64,000 bases of DNA from Opitutia bacterium (GTDB lineage: Bacteria; Verrucomicrobiota; Verrucomicrobiia; Opitutales; UBA953): contig CANCLQ010000002.1 in assembly GCA_947378845.1 (NCBI GenBank), forward strand, positions 62,001-126,000, written 5' to 3'. The notes beneath the pieces were generated by a model. That model ran no database searches and had not been told where the DNA came from. It worked only from the letters and a program-made list of their open reading frames with translations. The position numbers and the translations under genes were made by a program. How positions within the stretch are numbered: position 1 is the stretch's first letter; the number at the start of each line of letters is the position of its first letter. Below are positions 9,207 through 17,924 of the stretch, piece after piece.

Positions 9207-10619
9207 TTACGGACGCGCTGCATTGCCGCCCCAACCTCCGCCTGTAGCGGCAGCAAGACGCACGGTCGCCTGACAAAGCTCGAGTTCTAAATCTGCGTGT
9301 GTTCGGCGCGCCAAGGATTGATCGCGAGTTGCAATCACTACTTCGCGTTCATCCGCAACACCGGCAGCAAAACGCGTTTTAGCATTTTCCAAACGTTGCG
9401 TGACGGCTTCAAGAACCCGCTCCGCTAATTTAACTTCGTCCTCGAGTTCTTTAATATCCACAAGCGTGACTTCGACCTCACGAAAAGCATTGAAGACGGC
9501 CTTGCGCCATTCGGCACCAGCCAAATCAATCCGCGAACGAGCTACTTCTAGTTGAGCCTCGCGGCGATCTCCGTCAAAAATCGGAATATCCACCGCCGGC
9601 ATGAGCGACCAAAAGCCCGACGAGCCGCGACCAATGCGTGATGCAGGGTCCGCCTGCCAGCCAAGCTGACCATTTAAAGTAACGGTTGGATAAAAATCGG
9701 TGCGTGCCGCGCCTTCGCGTGACATCGCAGCATCCAGCTTTACCGAAGCCGCCGCCAAGTCGGGGCGACTCAAAAGGAGCTGTGAAGGAATGCCCGCGCC
9801 GAAACCTGGACGTGCTTTCTTAATTTTAAGTTCTGTAAAATTGGTTTCCGGCAACTTCTCATTTGATGGGGCACCGATCAATGCACGCAGTGCACCCTCA
9901 TAGCCAGCGAGTCGTCGTGCTGCGTTAGATTCATCTAATTTAGCCTGCGCTGCCGCCAGTTGAGCCGTAGAAAGCGGATCAGTGGAAAGCAGTCCGGCTT
10001 TTACAGCCTGCTCAGTGATTTCCATCTCGCGGTAGCGTGCTTTAAATTCATCCGACAAACACAGTGCGTCCAAGCGCGCGGCTTGAACCGCAAACCAAAG
10101 TCGGGCCACTTCCGCTGTTAATGAAACCTTGGCGTTCTCTGCGCTGTATCCCGCAGCAACTGCATCGGCTAGCGCCGCCTGCGAGTTCAGCGCATTGCGA
10201 TTCCATAAATCTAATTCCCAATTTACCTGGCCGCCCACGGTAAATGTATCAAAGCGACGCGGCATCGTCGGAAAATTTTTCCCAGACTCCGCGGAGGTTC
10301 GACTCGACTGATACGAAACCTGGGCGTCCACGCGCGGCAAGAGCTGTGCGTTCACTGCAGCCACACCCGCGCGGGCTTCGCGCCAATGAGCCTGAGCGAT
10401 CGCTAAATCTGGATTCGCTTTTAGTGCGCGCTCAATCAATGCATCGAGTGCGGGGTCTTGAAAAGACTTCCACCACGCCTCTCCAGCAACTTTACCGGGT
10501 GATGCTGCGTATTTAAATTCACTAACCGGAGTTAATCCATCTGGGCGTACGGCTGCCTCATGAGCACAGCCCACCAGCAACACAGCGGCTACAAAGAATT
10601 TTTTATTTACCAGCTTCAT
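9207..10619 (-). CDS. outer-membrane efflux lipoprotein, NodT/TolC family
   Basis: Outer-membrane channel of a tripartite exporter. The N-terminus is a lipoprotein signal with the lipobox VGC at residues 16-18, followed by the typical start of NodT-type factors (a Trp-Trp-x-x-Phe segment about residue 50, then DPALDALIERALKANPDL). Two repeats of the long alpha-hairpin and beta-strand unit can be followed, including the second-half LLSRPDLAAAS motif. 470 aa is standard. Its first 17 bases overlap the end of the HlyD-type gene, and it is the last gene of the permease-ATPase-adaptor-channel operon. Confidence 0.9.
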   Translation of the reverse strand: MKLVNKKFFVAAVLLVGCAHEAAVRPDGLTPVSEFKYAASPGKVAGEAWWKSFQDPALDALIERALKANPDLAIAQAHWREARAGVAAVNAQLLPRVDAQVSYQSSRTSAESGKNFPTMPRRFDTFTVGGQVNWELDLWNRNALNSQAALADAVAAGYSAENAKVSLTAEVARLWFAVQAARLDALCLSDEFKARYREMEITEQAVKAGLLSTDPLSTAQLAAAQAKLDESNAARRLAGYEGALRALIGAPSNEKLPETNFTELKIKKARPGFGAGIPSQLLLSRPDLAAASVKLDAAMSREGAARTDFYPTVTLNGQLGWQADPASRIGRGSSGFWSLMPAVDIPIFDGDRREAQLEVARSRIDLAGAEWRKAVFNAFREVEVTLVDIKELEDEVKLAERVLEAVTQRLENAKTRFAAGVADEREVVIATRDQSLARRTHADLELELCQATVRLAAATGGGWGGNAARP

Positions 10620-11538
10620 TCGTCACTGAGGTTTTTGTAGTATCAATATAAACGTCCATTTGCTGACCGACAAAAATGGTTCGGTCTAATGGACGATCGA
10701 ATTGGTAAATAACTTGTAGCACGCGGGTGTCGACGCGCTCGACGCTCGCACCTGTGAGTGAAACCTTCGGAATAACAAATGGTTCGATGCGTACGAATCT
10801 CAGCGGGATGGCACGCCCTTCGGCGCCCACGCGCGAGCTCTCACCTTTTAAATAACCTTTAGCAGGAAGTCCTTCACGCATGCGTGGAGCAAGCTGTTCG
10901 TCCACATCGCAGCGAATTTGGAGGTGACTAATATCGCCCAAAATAACTGGCGCCTTCATGCCGGCAGCGACGAATTCACCCACTCGAACATTCACTTGCA
11001 GTACGGTCGCATCGATTGGTGAGCGCAATACCATGCGGTCAATCATCACGCCCAATTGGTCGGCCTGAGCCTTGGCTAGGGCCAACTTAGATTGCGCAGC
11101 CTTCGCCGCCATTTGGTAGGAAATTAAATCGGATGCGCTCACGGCACCACTATCCTTAATGCCGGTCCAGCGCTTTGCTTGGTCGTCGGCGCGCTCGACT
11201 TCAGCTTCTGCTGCCCGGACGGCGGCGAGTTGAACCGCGAGTTGTGCCTTTAGTTCACGGTCATCCAATGTAATGAGCGGATCGCCCACCTTTACTTTGT
11301 CCCAAACCTTTGCGTGAACTGCGAGAACGGTTCCTGAATTGGGTGAACCCACTAATGTATTTTCGGCGGACGCCTCGACCAATCCAGCCGCAGATATCAG
11401 TCCATCCTTCTCGCGAATGGCGGGCTCGTAGGGCGGCGGAGTTACAGGTTTTTCGGCGGCGGTGCCGCGGGTGAGCTGCCACGCCGCAATTGATCCAGCC
11501 AATGCGAGCGCAATGAGAATATAACGTTTTTGGAACAT
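10603..11538 (-). CDS. periplasmic adaptor (HlyD/membrane-fusion protein)
   Basis: Links the inner-membrane ABC transporter to the outer-membrane channel. An N-terminal membrane anchor (about residues 6-22) is followed by a beta-barrel/lipoyl half motif (GTVLAVHAKVWDKVKVGDPL), a long alpha-hairpin rich in Ala and Gln (about 85-150), the second lipoyl half (SPIDATVLQVNVRVGEFVAAG) and a beta-barrel domain. 311 aa. This is the DevB/HlyD pattern of ABC-linked adaptors. The gene is 5 bases downstream of the ATPase gene. Substrate is unknown. Confidence 0.88.
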   Translation of the reverse strand: MFQKRYILIALALAGSIAAWQLTRGTAAEKPVTPPPYEPAIREKDGLISAAGLVEASAENTLVGSPNSGTVLAVHAKVWDKVKVGDPLITLDDRELKAQLAVQLAAVRAAEAEVERADDQAKRWTGIKDSGAVSASDLISYQMAAKAAQSKLALAKAQADQLGVMIDRMVLRSPIDATVLQVNVRVGEFVAAGMKAPVILGDISHLQIRCDVDEQLAPRMREGLPAKGYLKGESSRVGAEGRAIPLRFVRIEPFVIPKVSLTGASVERVDTRVLQVIYQFDRPLDRTIFVGQQMDVYIDTTKTSVTNEAGK

Positions 11539-11543
11539 GGCGG

Positions 11544-12269
11544 TTAAAAGTTTTGTTGGGTTATTGAAAGTGGATCGTCGACGACGCGAGAAATGCGCCC
11601 GTCTTCCATCTCTGCAATCCGATCGGCGAAACGGAAAATTCGGAAGTCGTGTGTGACGACAACGACGCAGCGATCAGGCGAACGGGATAGCTCGCGCACC
11701 ATCTCCATGATTTGTGCTCCCGTATCTTTATCGAGTGCTGAGGTGGGCTCATCGCAAATCAACAGAGGTGGCTCATGTACGAGTGCACGTGCAATTGCTA
11801 CGCGCTGTTGCTGTCCGCCAGAAAGTGCATTCGGCTTCCCATCTTCGCGGCCCTTGAGTCCCACTTTTTCTAAAATCGCAATGGATCGGCGACGTGCTTC
11901 ATCGTTGCTTATGCCTTGAATTAATAATGGCACCATCACGTTTTCGACAACGGAGAGCGTGGGGATTAGATTGAATGACTGAAAAACAAAGCCGAGGTGT
12001 TTACGACGAAATGCAGTGAGCTCGGCCTGGTTCATCTTATCCAAGCGCTGACCAAAAACTTCGACCGTGCCGGAGTCCGGCTTGAGCGTTCCTGCGATGA
12101 CGGAGAGTAAAGTTGTTTTACCGCAGCCCGAAGGTCCGACCAGCATGATTAGTTCACCGCGTCGCGCAGTGAATTCTGTCTGCTGCAAGGCAGTGACTTT
12201 TGTTTCTCCTGTGCCGAAAGAAATATCCACGCCGTGAGTGGTGACTGCGATGTCGTGAGCTTTACTCAT
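11544..12269 (-). CDS. ABC transporter ATP-binding protein (LolD/MacB/DevA-like)
   Basis: Energises the exporter. Walker A GPSGCGKTTLL, Q-loop FVFQSFNLIPTLS, the signature LSGGQQQRVAIARAL, Walker B LLICDEPTSALD and the H-loop VVVVTHD are all intact; 241 aa, single nucleotide-binding domain. Sequence type is that of the lipoprotein-release and macrolide exporters that pair with FtsX-like permeases. The ATG overlaps the stop of the permease gene by four bases, so the two are translationally coupled. Confidence 0.92.
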   Translation of the reverse strand: MSKAHDIAVTTHGVDISFGTGETKVTALQQTEFTARRGELIMLVGPSGCGKTTLLSVIAGTLKPDSGTVEVFGQRLDKMNQAELTAFRRKHLGFVFQSFNLIPTLSVVENVMVPLLIQGISNDEARRRSIAILEKVGLKGREDGKPNALSGGQQQRVAIARALVHEPPLLICDEPTSALDKDTGAQIMEMVRELSRSPDRCVVVVTHDFRIFRFADRIAEMEDGRISRVVDDPLSITQQNF

Positions 12270-13456
12270 CCGCGGAAGACGGTTGCGGCATCGACTCGTG
12301 ATACCTTAACGATGCCTATAATGGCAGAAACAATGCTGATGCCCATCGTGAGCACCAAGGTCGCTATGAGAATTTGCGGGAACATCACAAAGGGCGGCAT
12401 GCCCTTTTCAATCATCACTCGACCAATGGCCTGAGCCATTCCCGCTCCCAGGCCGAAGCCGATTAATCCTGCGGTAACAGCTTGAATAATCAACATGCCG
12501 GCCAAAACGCGCATACTTGCGCCCATGGCTTTAATCGCGGCAAAATATTTTAAGTTCTCGAGGACGAAGGAATAAAACGTCTGTCCGGAAATCGCGATGC
12601 CGACGAAAAGTCCAAGTGCAACCGCCGTACCAAACGAAAATGGGATACCAGTATTTTTCCAGAACCACCAAAATGTGTTTCTCGCCAGACTGCGATCCGA
12701 CCAATCCCATATGACCGTGTCCGATGTCCACGCCTTCAGTCCAGTTTCTCTTTCTATTCGCTCACAAAGTTCGGATGGCGTGATACCCGGTGCTGGCTCG
12801 GCCAACATAAAGCTCAATGTGCGACGCGCCCCGAGCGTGTAAGTTTTCGCGCGATCGTAAGTGGTGTAAACAAATGGTCCGCCTGTAAACGCACGGCGCA
12901 CTTTACAAATTCCAACGATACGCGCTTCGATATCATTGATTTCAAAAACATCTCCAGGCTTAAGGGCCACCGTTTGCATTTTACCATCGGGACCTTTAAC
13001 AGATTTACCCATCAACTGAGCGCCCCACTCATCAACGATTACGGTGTTCGGAAGTCGCAAGTCCTCAATGCGTCCCTGTGTCAGTTGTGCTGGTGCGCCC
13101 GCAAAGGTGTCTGCATCAATACCGACAAGCGTGATGAGTTTAAAATTACCATCCACCATGCGCGCCTGAAGGAATGAAGTATGCAAGGGGGCGGCCCAGG
13201 CCACACCATCGACCGAACGCACGCGGCCGAGCTCGGTATCGCGCATCGGCTTCGCATCGTTCGCTTGTTCCACCATTGGATCGCTCACCCAAACATGCGC
13301 GCGGATATTTACGACCGGCGTATACGTCCAACTCATGATGCCGAAGAAGACCGACGTCTGCTGGGCCATCAATAATGCGGAAAACGCCAAGCCACAAAGG
13401 AGCATCGCTAATTTAGCGCGATCCCCGAAGAGCATGTTTAAGGCGAGACGAAACAT
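12266..13456 (-). CDS. ABC transporter permease, FtsX/DevC-like
   Basis: Inner-membrane subunit of the tripartite exporter. One N-terminal transmembrane helix (about 15-35) is followed by a large periplasmic domain of about 220 residues, then three C-terminal helices (about 270-295, 315-340, 360-390), the FtsX/MacB-type topology. 396 aa. First gene of a four-gene operon (permease, ATPase, adaptor, channel). This gene order is like DevC-DevA-DevB-TolC systems that export glycolipids or other envelope compounds in cyanobacteria; the cargo here is unknown. Confidence 0.85.
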   Translation of the reverse strand: MFRLALNMLFGDRAKLAMLLCGLAFSALLMAQQTSVFFGIMSWTYTPVVNIRAHVWVSDPMVEQANDAKPMRDTELGRVRSVDGVAWAAPLHTSFLQARMVDGNFKLITLVGIDADTFAGAPAQLTQGRIEDLRLPNTVIVDEWGAQLMGKSVKGPDGKMQTVALKPGDVFEINDIEARIVGICKVRRAFTGGPFVYTTYDRAKTYTLGARRTLSFMLAEPAPGITPSELCERIERETGLKAWTSDTVIWDWSDRSLARNTFWWFWKNTGIPFSFGTAVALGLFVGIAISGQTFYSFVLENLKYFAAIKAMGASMRVLAGMLIIQAVTAGLIGFGLGAGMAQAIGRVMIEKGMPPFVMFPQILIATLVLTMGISIVSAIIGIVKVSRVDAATVFRG

Positions 13457-13538
13457 TGGCGACTGAACAGAGTAGATTCTTAATTCAGTTCAGCGTCAAC
13501 GAGACGCAGCGGTTAAATTAGTCAAACGACCCCAACAA

Positions 13539-13931
13539 TCAGCCTGCCACAGGGGCGGCTGCATTTAACGAGAACATCCAAATACCTTTAAGCTGAGACG
13601 GACCCCAAGCGGCATTGGTCGCCCAAGCTAAAATCAGTAAAACGAGAGCAATGGAGAAGCAGCGCACAACCTTGGCGGCTTGGTCGCTTTTGGCTCCCGC
13701 ATGAAGCAAGCCAACTGCACCGAGGGCAAAAATTACGTGCAGTGCTGAAATGCTTTTGTGTGAGAAATATAAAGCGGCGAGTCCGACGATTAAATTGATA
13801 TCGACCAGCACCGCGACGATGCGCTGGTAAACTGGCTTAGGCCCTTTCGCGAGAGCGATAATTATAACCGAAAGGACGAGGGCGATTAACAGCGATCCGT
13901 AATGCTTGTGTGACTTAAGTAGTATTTCCAT
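13539..13931 (-). CDS. hypothetical small four-helix membrane protein
   Basis: 130 residues with four hydrophobic segments (about 12-30, 38-58, 62-82, 90-110) and a basic N-terminus containing two His (residues 8 and 10). Such His near the first membrane helix are seen in some haem or quinone membrane proteins, but I cannot assign a family. The gene lies alone, 82 bases from the ABC operon and 49 from the aquaporin gene, in the same direction as both. Confidence 0.65.
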   Translation of the reverse strand: MEILLKSHKHYGSLLIALVLSVIIIALAKGPKPVYQRIVAVLVDINLIVGLAALYFSHKSISALHVIFALGAVGLLHAGAKSDQAAKVVRCFSIALVLLILAWATNAAWGPSQLKGIWMFSLNAAAPVAG

Positions 13932-13980
13932 GACGGCACACTGACCCTTTATCGAGGGGCATCAAGCCCTCCTTCGTGTT

Positions 13981-14679
13981 CTATCGATCTTCGGGGAATA
14001 ATTTTGTGAAGGCCGCCCCTGCAGACGCCCCGCCCAGAAGTGCACTTCCAATATAAATACAGAGAGCGATGAAATTGTGGGTGAAATAGGCGAACTCTTG
14101 AGCGAATGCTCGTCCGGTCGATGAGTCCGCAAGCAGTGTTGCCGAAAATCCTTCGAGGGTTACCGCTAACTTAACTGCTGGATTCAAAGATGGGCTCACT
14201 AAATGGAAGGTGCCAGCCATACCTAATACGGTTAGCGCAATCGCTATTCCGAAATAACTATTGCCCGCGGTGTGACGCGAGGTCGCAACCATTAGAACAA
14301 CAAACGCCAAAAGGAAGGTGCCTATAAACTCGCCAGCGATCCCAGCAGTGAGTCCGTCGAACGGGGAATCGCCAATCGCTTCAACGATATCTTTGGCACG
14401 TTCAGGGCTGTGTCCGTTGTATAGGCCAATGACGATTGCAGCCAAGACTGCGCCTATAAGCTGAACGCCAATATAACCGAAAGCTCGCTTGGCGCTCGAG
14501 CGTCCACGTGCCCACATCGCAACGCTGACCGCTGGATTATAATGTGCCCCTGAAACTGCTCCACCCATATAAATGAGCGCACAGAGTGTAGCGGCGACCG
14601 GAAGAGGTGATGGCGACATCGAAGCTGCCAAGCACAGGAAGAATGTTGCGAGACCCTCGAAGATTAAAGCGATACGCAT
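13981..14679 (-). CDS. aquaporin-family (MIP) channel with altered selectivity filter
   Basis: Six-helix channel of the major intrinsic protein family, 232 aa. Both NPA boxes are present, at residues 48-50 (GAHYNPAVS) and 166-168 (SLNPAVK). The second is normally NPAR, where the Arg forms the ar/R filter; here the residue is Val169, with Lys170 next to it. The remainder, including the FIGTFLLAFVV helix before the second half, is typical of AqpZ-like proteins. It probably passes water or small uncharged solutes, but permeability may differ from classical aquaporins. It is a stand-alone gene. Confidence 0.83.
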   Translation of the reverse strand: MRIALIFEGLATFFLCLAASMSPSPLPVAATLCALIYMGGAVSGAHYNPAVSVAMWARGRSSAKRAFGYIGVQLIGAVLAAIVIGLYNGHSPERAKDIVEAIGDSPFDGLTAGIAGEFIGTFLLAFVVLMVATSRHTAGNSYFGIAIALTVLGMAGTFHLVSPSLNPAVKLAVTLEGFSATLLADSSTGRAFAQEFAYFTHNFIALCIYIGSALLGGASAGAAFTKLFPEDR

Positions 14680-14717
14680 TCAACTAATCTTTATAAATTC
14701 CTTCGTATCACAAGCCA

Positions 14718-15860
14718 TTACTTAATGGCTGGGGCCGTGAGATAATTTCCGCTAAACTTTGCAATACTTGCGGCCGAGGGTAGCGCTCCGTCGCGTTGCT
14801 TTGCTTTTACCGCAAAGGCTTCCTGCTGAGAGTATAAGTCGCTCAACGACTTGTACAGTGAGTCGGGGGCATCCTTTAATTCAGTTAATCTAAACTTGGC
14901 ACCCGTCTGCCGCTTGGCTTCAGCGTAATAACTTTCGTTATAGAAAATCATCGACGGCTGCCAGGTGAGAAACTTTGCGAGTATGGCGCGGTTCTTTTGT
15001 CCATGTTGAGCCGCGTTACTGCCGCACGCCGCCCATGCCTGACCGCACTCGCTGATTATCACACGCCTCACAGGCAAATCGGATCGCGGAACAAGTTGCT
15101 TGTTTAAATAATCAAGCGTGGCGCCGATTTCTTCAGCCGACTTGTCTTGGATTTCTTGTGCAGTATAAGCAACGAAGTCGGTCTTAATTTTCGTAAGTCC
15201 CAAATTTACTACTCTCGGCTCATCGGCTTTGTAGGCCGCCCAAACGCTGTTCAATTCGATATATGTGAAAAGCCGACAGCGCGACTGCGGCACCTCTGCC
15301 CTCGCCGCCTCAATCGCTTCTTCGCGTAAATTTGTCCATTCTACGAGAGCCGACAGCATTGCAGGCGTCACTTCTCCTTCTGGATTATTCTTAGTGAAAA
15401 AATCATCGGTGCATTTGTTGCCGATAAAAATATACCGGCCGGGTGTTTCGCGGCGCGTCAGTAAATCCTTCGCCAGTGCATAATAGGCATTATAAACTTC
15501 ACGGCGCTTCTCGGCTGTGAGCGGCTGCGACCAATCGTCTAATGGCCGAAATACTAAAACGAGGTGTGTAAACTTTTGTTCTAATATGGGGGCCCATGAC
15601 ATTCCTGATCGCGCCTCGAGGCGCACCATTCGTGCGCCGAGCTGTGCGATGATTGGTGCCGCTTCTCCAACTGGATCGGTTTTTCCATTTGTCGCTGGTG
15701 CGACCAATGAAACTCCGATGAGTTGCGGAAAAGCATTCGGAAACTCCTGCACGGCAGGCAATTCAGCGGCCGGAGCCATTTTGGTTTTCTTCTTCTGGGC
15801 GAACGCAGAAGTCGGAACCAAAAGTAAAATGCTTAGTACAACCCGAAGGATTATTTTCAT
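14718..15860 (-). CDS. secreted hypothetical protein with a glycosidase-like barrel pattern
   Basis: 380 aa with a clear signal peptide (MKIILRVV, hydrophobic core, Ala-Phe-Ala-Gln) followed by a Lys-rich linker. I do not recognise the family. The mature part alternates strands and helices in a way that fits a TIM barrel: IGVSL, GARMVRLEA, FTHLVLVFRP, YIFIGNK, LFTYIELNSVW, FVAYTA, RRVIISECGQAW and MIFYNESYY. The Glu in ISECGQAW sits where clan GH-A enzymes have their nucleophile, but no Asn-Glu acid/base pair is seen on the fourth strand. ATG 15860 was chosen because it starts the signal peptide; the frame stays open to 16136 over the divergent gene. Confidence 0.7.
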   Translation of the reverse strand: MKIILRVVLSILLLVPTSAFAQKKKTKMAPAAELPAVQEFPNAFPQLIGVSLVAPATNGKTDPVGEAAPIIAQLGARMVRLEARSGMSWAPILEQKFTHLVLVFRPLDDWSQPLTAEKRREVYNAYYALAKDLLTRRETPGRYIFIGNKCTDDFFTKNNPEGEVTPAMLSALVEWTNLREEAIEAARAEVPQSRCRLFTYIELNSVWAAYKADEPRVVNLGLTKIKTDFVAYTAQEIQDKSAEEIGATLDYLNKQLVPRSDLPVRRVIISECGQAWAACGSNAAQHGQKNRAILAKFLTWQPSMIFYNESYYAEAKRQTGAKFRLTELKDAPDSLYKSLSDLYSQQEAFAVKAKQRDGALPSAASIAKFSGNYLTAPAIK

Positions 15861-15933
15861 GTGATGAACCTTACGGTGCGACGCTTGATACAACAGAGGT
15901 TCATTCACTTGCTCAAGTGCGTTCCATAAACCC

Positions 15934-16407
15934 ATGAATAAAATCATCACCCTCATCGCCGCAGCCCTTCTGGTTGCCGGCATCTCACCGCTCGTCGTCA
16001 ACGCGGCCAAAAGTCCGGAAGTTACTACTTCCGAAACTTCGGCTGCAAATCGCGACCCCGCCCACATCAACCTCGTTGAAGCTCGTCGCAAAGTGAACGA
16101 ACTCCCCGAAGTCGTGAGCGCCCAACAACAATCCAAGGTTGATCGCTCGCTCGCAACAAAGGCCGCAGCCGATTATAAACAGGCGCGGACCCGTGCCACG
16201 GCTTCCGAGTCGGCATACCGAAAATTATTTGATGAGAATCTGCAAAAGCTAGACCCCGAAGCCGCAGCGACGCAGCTCAAGGAGCGGCAGGCATTCCGTG
16301 AACGCATGGAAAAAGCACGGGCCAGCAAACAGAGTAAGTCCAACAAGAAGGTTGCAGTGCTCGATGAGGAAGACGACGAAGACGAGTCCGACTCTTCTCA
16401 GGGCTAA
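15934..16407 (+). CDS. exported coiled-coil protein with acidic tail
   Basis: 157 residues: a signal peptide (MNKIITLIAAALLVAGIS, cleavage probably near VNAA at 22-25), a helical, charged middle with heptad-like spacing (about 50-130), a Lys/Ser patch (130-142) and a very acidic end of Asp, Glu and Ser. No enzymatic motif and no family that I recognise. It is probably periplasmic. Divergent from the secreted protein at 14718-15860, with 73 bases between the two starts, and closed by a terminator. Confidence 0.7.
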   Translation: MNKIITLIAAALLVAGISPLVVNAAKSPEVTTSETSAANRDPAHINLVEARRKVNELPEVVSAQQQSKVDRSLATKAAADYKQARTRATASESAYRKLFDENLQKLDPEAAATQLKERQAFRERMEKARASKQSKSNKKVAVLDEEDDEDESDSSQG

Positions 16408-16430
16408 GGATCAAGAAATTACTCAACTCA

Positions 16431-16460
16431 TAAACCCGCAAATCTGCGGGTTTATTTTTT
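16431..16460 (+). terminator. Rho-independent terminator, usable from both sides
   Basis: Perfect stem AAACCCGCA (16432-16440) with TGCGGGTTT (16445-16453), four-base loop, extended by a T-A pair, then a T-rich tract to 16461. It ends the exported coiled-coil gene and overlaps the stop of the convergent PLP-enzyme gene (16452). Confidence 0.9.
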
Positions 16461-17912
16461 TAATGCGGACTCGAAGGCCGACCAAATTTCGTCAACTGGT
16501 TCAATCCCCACAGATATTCTTAAAAGATCTGGGTCGAGTCCTGCTGCACGTACCGACGCTCGTCCTTCGGGTGAAGTTACTTCCGCAAAATGAGCCAGCC
16601 AAAGAAATGGTGATGCGATGGTGAACTGAACGCCAAAGCTGGGCCCCTTAACCAAATCAAGTTTGTCGTACACCTCGCGCATTTCACCTTTTAGTTCGAT
16701 AGTGATAAGCGCGCCCGTGCCTGTGCCATTGCGTTGAAGAGCCTTAAAGTTTTGCGCGGTTGTTCCAGTGCTTGCGGTCCGCACTTTCAGTATCGCGGGG
16801 TGTTGTGCAAGTCGCTGCGCGAGTTCCGCTGCATTGCTCGAAAGCTTTTGGCTAATCTGTCCAACTTGCTTCACCTGCTCGGCGAGAACCTTGGCGTCTA
16901 AATAATGAAGGGGCTCGAGTTCGGCGCGGGAAACTCGCAACAGCTCAGCCGCGTCGGGTCTTATTGGATTCACCACCAAAAGCCCCGCCATCACATCACC
17001 TAGGCTCGCTGCATATTTTGTTAAACTACAACAAACAATATCGGCGTGCGGCAATAGATCTAAAGTGACTATCCCAACGGAGCTGGGGTCGAGAACGAGT
17101 TTTGCGCCAAACCGATCGCACAACTTACGCAGCGCTAAAATATCGGCTGTCTCCAATTGCGGGTTGTTCGGGGCTTCCGTAAAAACGGCAGCCACATTTC
17201 CTTTCGCTAAAAGTTTTTCAACCGCGTCCAAGTTCTGAACATCTGCAACGAATTCATGCTGCGTGCGTGTCGCCTTTTCAAACAGGCGTGAAGAGTCGAC
17301 GTAAAGCCAGCCCAGCTGAATCCATGCCGTCTTGCCGCGAGGACCTTGGATCGCGTTTACTGCGTCGATGGCTGCGGCAACGGCATTCATGCCCGAAAGA
17401 GAAATTAAAATGTCCGACTTCGTCACGCCGGAGAAATAAGCCGAACAGATTTGTTGAATCTCTGCAATCGGCACGGCGGCGGGCTGCTTGGCGGTAGAAC
17501 TATTCTTTAAGTATGCTTCAGCTTGTCGGGAAGAAATCAACGTGCCGGTGTGCTGGATTAATTTGCTTAATTTTTCGGCTGCCTCGCCCGAAGGCGTGGC
17601 AACCAAGAACCAGTCGCCAACGGCATCCACGCTTGCGCCTTTAATTCCGGCCCACGCCAATAATTTTTCCGCAGCGCGTCGCGAAACCAAAGGAAATAAT
17701 TCTCCGCTGCGTTTTAATTCTTTGGCGGCACGTTCGGCCGCTTGCACGACCAATTGATTGCGTACAAATCTTGGGTAGCCGGCCTGGATGTGTTTCCAGA
17801 CTTGTTGTTCTTTACGTTCGTAACCTTCGACATCGGCCAGTGTAGGCAAACTCACCACGGTCGCATGGGGCGACGGCGGTATCATTGATCCTAATGGCAA
17901 ACTTCGGCGCAC
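16452..17912 (-). CDS. Cys/Met-metabolism PLP-dependent enzyme (cystathionine gamma-synthase-like)
   Basis: Fold-type I PLP enzyme for trans-sulfuration or direct sulfhydrylation in methionine/cysteine synthesis. The N-terminus LPLGSMIPPSPHATVVSLP and YERK, then GYPRFVRNQLV, is the pattern of long cystathionine gamma-synthase-like proteins. Further markers are the LDPSSVG segment near the PLP ring, the PLP-lysine motif SLTKYAASLGDVMAG, and the C-terminal LAHFAEVTSPEGRASVRAAGL plus LLRISVGIEP. 486 aa is about 100 longer than classical MetB because of an N-terminal region. The start at 17912 keeps the conserved PLGS segment. It lies 12 bases after lysA, so the two are probably cotranscribed; the acyl-homoserine substrate cannot be told. 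Confidence 0.85.
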   Translation of the reverse strand: MRRSLPLGSMIPPSPHATVVSLPTLADVEGYERKEQQVWKHIQAGYPRFVRNQLVVQAAERAAKELKRSGELFPLVSRRAAEKLLAWAGIKGASVDAVGDWFLVATPSGEAAEKLSKLIQHTGTLISSRQAEAYLKNSSTAKQPAAVPIAEIQQICSAYFSGVTKSDILISLSGMNAVAAAIDAVNAIQGPRGKTAWIQLGWLYVDSSRLFEKATRTQHEFVADVQNLDAVEKLLAKGNVAAVFTEAPNNPQLETADILALRKLCDRFGAKLVLDPSSVGIVTLDLLPHADIVCCSLTKYAASLGDVMAGLLVVNPIRPDAAELLRVSRAELEPLHYLDAKVLAEQVKQVGQISQKLSSNAAELAQRLAQHPAILKVRTASTGTTAQNFKALQRNGTGTGALITIELKGEMREVYDKLDLVKGPSFGVQFTIASPFLWLAHFAEVTSPEGRASVRAAGLDPDLLRISVGIEPVDEIWSAFESALKK

Positions 17913-17924
17913 GAATTTTCCGTA

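Noticed and set aside
14718..16136. A 472-residue reading of the secreted protein at 14718-15860 starting at 16136.
   Set aside because: The first 92 residues overlap the divergent exported gene at 15934 and have no signal peptide; a clean signal peptide begins at ATG 15860.
16437..17924. Possible riboswitch (SAM, lysine) controlling the PLP enzyme or lysA.
   Set aside because: Only 12 bases separate lysA from the PLP-enzyme gene, and the lysA leader shares about 100 bases with mnmE; no conserved riboswitch core was seen.
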